From positions 1-10,389 of the forward strand of contig JAIVFJ010000759.1 in the NCBI GenBank assembly GCA_025765615.1: a DNA stretch of 10,389 nucleotides, read 5' to 3'. Source of the DNA: Zopfochytrium polystomum. Lineage: Eukaryota; Chytridiomycota; Chytridiomycetes; Chytridiales; Chytridiaceae. A model generated the notes under the pieces. It did no database searches and was not told where the DNA came from. It saw nothing but the letters and a program-made list of their open reading frames with translations. Shown here one piece after another: positions 9,029 through 10,389 of this stretch (position 1 is its first letter; every line of letters starts with the position of its first letter). The translations under genes were made by a program, and so were the position numbers.

Positions 9029-10389
9029 TTACACAAAATCTGGGTCCACAAACTCTGGCTTCCCTCCTTGCCGGTACAAACGGGGAATTGCGCGACGAAT
9101 CTCCTCTGTATATATCCATCGTAAGAGCAATGTCCCGATCCTCGCCCTGCCCAGCCTCGACCCAATCCTCCTCAACGATACTGAGGTCCCACAAAGCGGC
9201 TGACCGTCGTCGAATAGTAAGGCTTGTCGTCGGAGGTAATCGCAGTGACTCATAAACTTCAGCGACGGGATCGCCTTTCTTTTCGCGCTCGTCTTCCTCC
9301 GGATACTCCTCACCAACGTGGCGGTCGTCGTCTTTCGCCTCTCTCGCAAAAGCCGCTGTCCGGTCGGACTTCGACGTCCGTAAAGGAAAGCGCCGATGTC
9401 AGCGGCGACCAGCTCCTGATTCTGAAATAGCTTCATCGAAGTCATCCATGAGCAATGCCTTCGTCAGGTGGTGCGTGCAGTGGTGCATGAAGGTGCCGCG
9501 ATAATCGACGGGCTATCCCATTGCCAGCTGTCATAGGACCGTCAACGTTGGCATCCCATGCGAATAAATCTTCCTCCGTCCTATCGCACCGATCAAAGCG
9601 ATCCGATGAGCTGCGAAGTACGACAGTTAGGCGGGCTCCGTGTAGGCAAGTGGAGACTGCATTGATTCATTTTCTGTCCACTCGGAATCGCTAAATCGAT
9701 CGTCCTCGTCGATGCCAAAATCCAATCTTGGGAAGATTTCCGCCTTCGGTGAAACTGGAATGATGGGGGCTGATGGGTCGCAGATTCTTCGAAACTTGCA
9801 GCCTCCTCCTCCTCAGTAGCTCTGTGCGACGAAAGCCGCCCCGAGTCGGGGAAAAGGTTCCTTCGAAAAGTGATGTTTTCCCCAAAAGTCGGTTCGCCAT
9901 CCGCCGCACGTGGAGTAGTTCGATCGCCGAGCGCAGATGGTGCCGTTCCAACCATTGTTCTGGAAAAACCAGCAGAGTCTGCGGCAGGCTGTTTTGACTC
10001 GTCGGCGGTTGACACTGCGCAATGCCATCTGTCTGGAAGCTCCTCTTCAATTGTATGGCTGGGAAGCTCGTCTTCGTTTGTTATCCAGCAGGCATGGTTT
10101 TCTGACGATTGCATCCTGATAATGAAGTTACGCCTTGGTTCAGACCCAGCCTCACTTGACAAGACGTCAATATCGTCCTCCTCCGTGCAATTGAAGTGCG
10201 TCCAATCTCTCTTTAAGGAACGACGTTGGGACGGAGGCGATTGATTAGTGTGATTCTCCGCAGCAAACACCGCCTCGGGCACCGTGAGCCCAAGGGTTTC
10301 CTCCAGCCTCACAACCGAAGATTGGGCTTCCACTCGTTCCGATATACCAGATTCTTCATCCCAAGAAAAGGCCTCTCCCATCGCCGCCT
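9029..10389 (-). CDS. Acidic protein of unknown function, 3' part
   Basis: The gene enters from the right edge, and I do not recognise its family. The upstream part is a long, disordered, acidic stretch (EEDDIDVLSSEAGSEPRR, IEEELPDRWHC, RATEEEEAASFEES), changing frame near 9780-9800 to APIIPVSPKAEIFPRLDFG and DEDDRFSDSEWTENESM. An intron at 9611-9657 (47 nt, CTAAC branch site, phase 2) joins this to RFDRCDRTEEDLFAWDAN. Then come DYRGTFMHHCTHHLTKALLM and DDFDEAIS, ELVAADIGAFLYG, an acidic run (GEEYPEEDEREKKGDPV), LRDYLRRQALLFDDGQPL, DLSIVEEDWVEAGQGEDRDI and the C-terminus TEEIRRAIPRLYRQGGKPEF, ending at TAA 9031-9029. At least five frame changes occur along it; one fits a missing TA in a TATATA run near 9108-9116. 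The ATG at 10381 may be internal. The conserved-looking His/Cys-rich block near 9450-9500 is the best handle for a search. The coding call is good; the function is open. Confidence 0.6.

Noticed and set aside
1..10389. Mobile elements, CRISPR arrays, tRNA or rRNA genes, defence or toxin systems.
   Set aside because: No long direct or inverted repeats, no transposase or polymerase motifs and no RNA gene structure were seen on reading both strands.

Overview
The window is nuclear DNA of a eukaryote with compact genes. It contains parts or all of six protein-coding genes, most broken by short GT-AG introns (about 40-92 nt), and many introns carry a CTAAC/CTGAC-like branch site close to the acceptor. 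One gene encodes an axonemal (flagellar) protein, TTC29. Small introns with CTAAC branch sites, tight gene spacing and a flagellar gene together suggest a zoosporic early-diverging fungus (chytrid-like or a relative) or a similarly compact flagellated protist. That placement is an inference. I saw no bacterial, plasmid, phage, CRISPR, rRNA, tRNA or transposon features.

Layout from left to right. (1) 1-252, minus: the 5' end of an importin-alpha gene with its IBB domain, cut by the window edge. (2) 253-597: an intergenic stretch with a TATA-like box. (3) 598-2824, minus: a multi-exon gene of unknown function. (4) 2825-2942: a 118-bp divergent promoter. (5) 2943-4841, plus: an eight-exon coiled-coil protein with tiny 5' exons, family unknown. 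(6) 4747-6635, minus: TTC29, a TPR protein, converging on gene 5 with overlapping ends. (7) 6636-6895: a spacer. (8) 6896-8952, minus: a nearly textbook RBM39/CAPER splicing factor in nine exons. (9) 9029-10389, minus: the 3' part of an acidic protein I cannot name, running off the right edge.

The dominant oddity is that nearly every gene has reading-frame breaks of one or two bases, often in homopolymers or short tandem runs. Several are compensated a few dozen codons later, and the protein similarity continues unbroken across them. The clearest case is RRM2 of RBM39. The simplest explanation is residual indel error in a long-read consensus, not pseudogenes, because unrelated essential genes are affected at similar density and splice phases otherwise fit. 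Coordinates of exons are therefore better supported than any continuous ORF.

The genes do not form a pathway. They cover nuclear import (importin-alpha), pre-mRNA splicing (RBM39), flagellar function (TTC29) and three unassigned proteins. Five of six lie on the minus strand.
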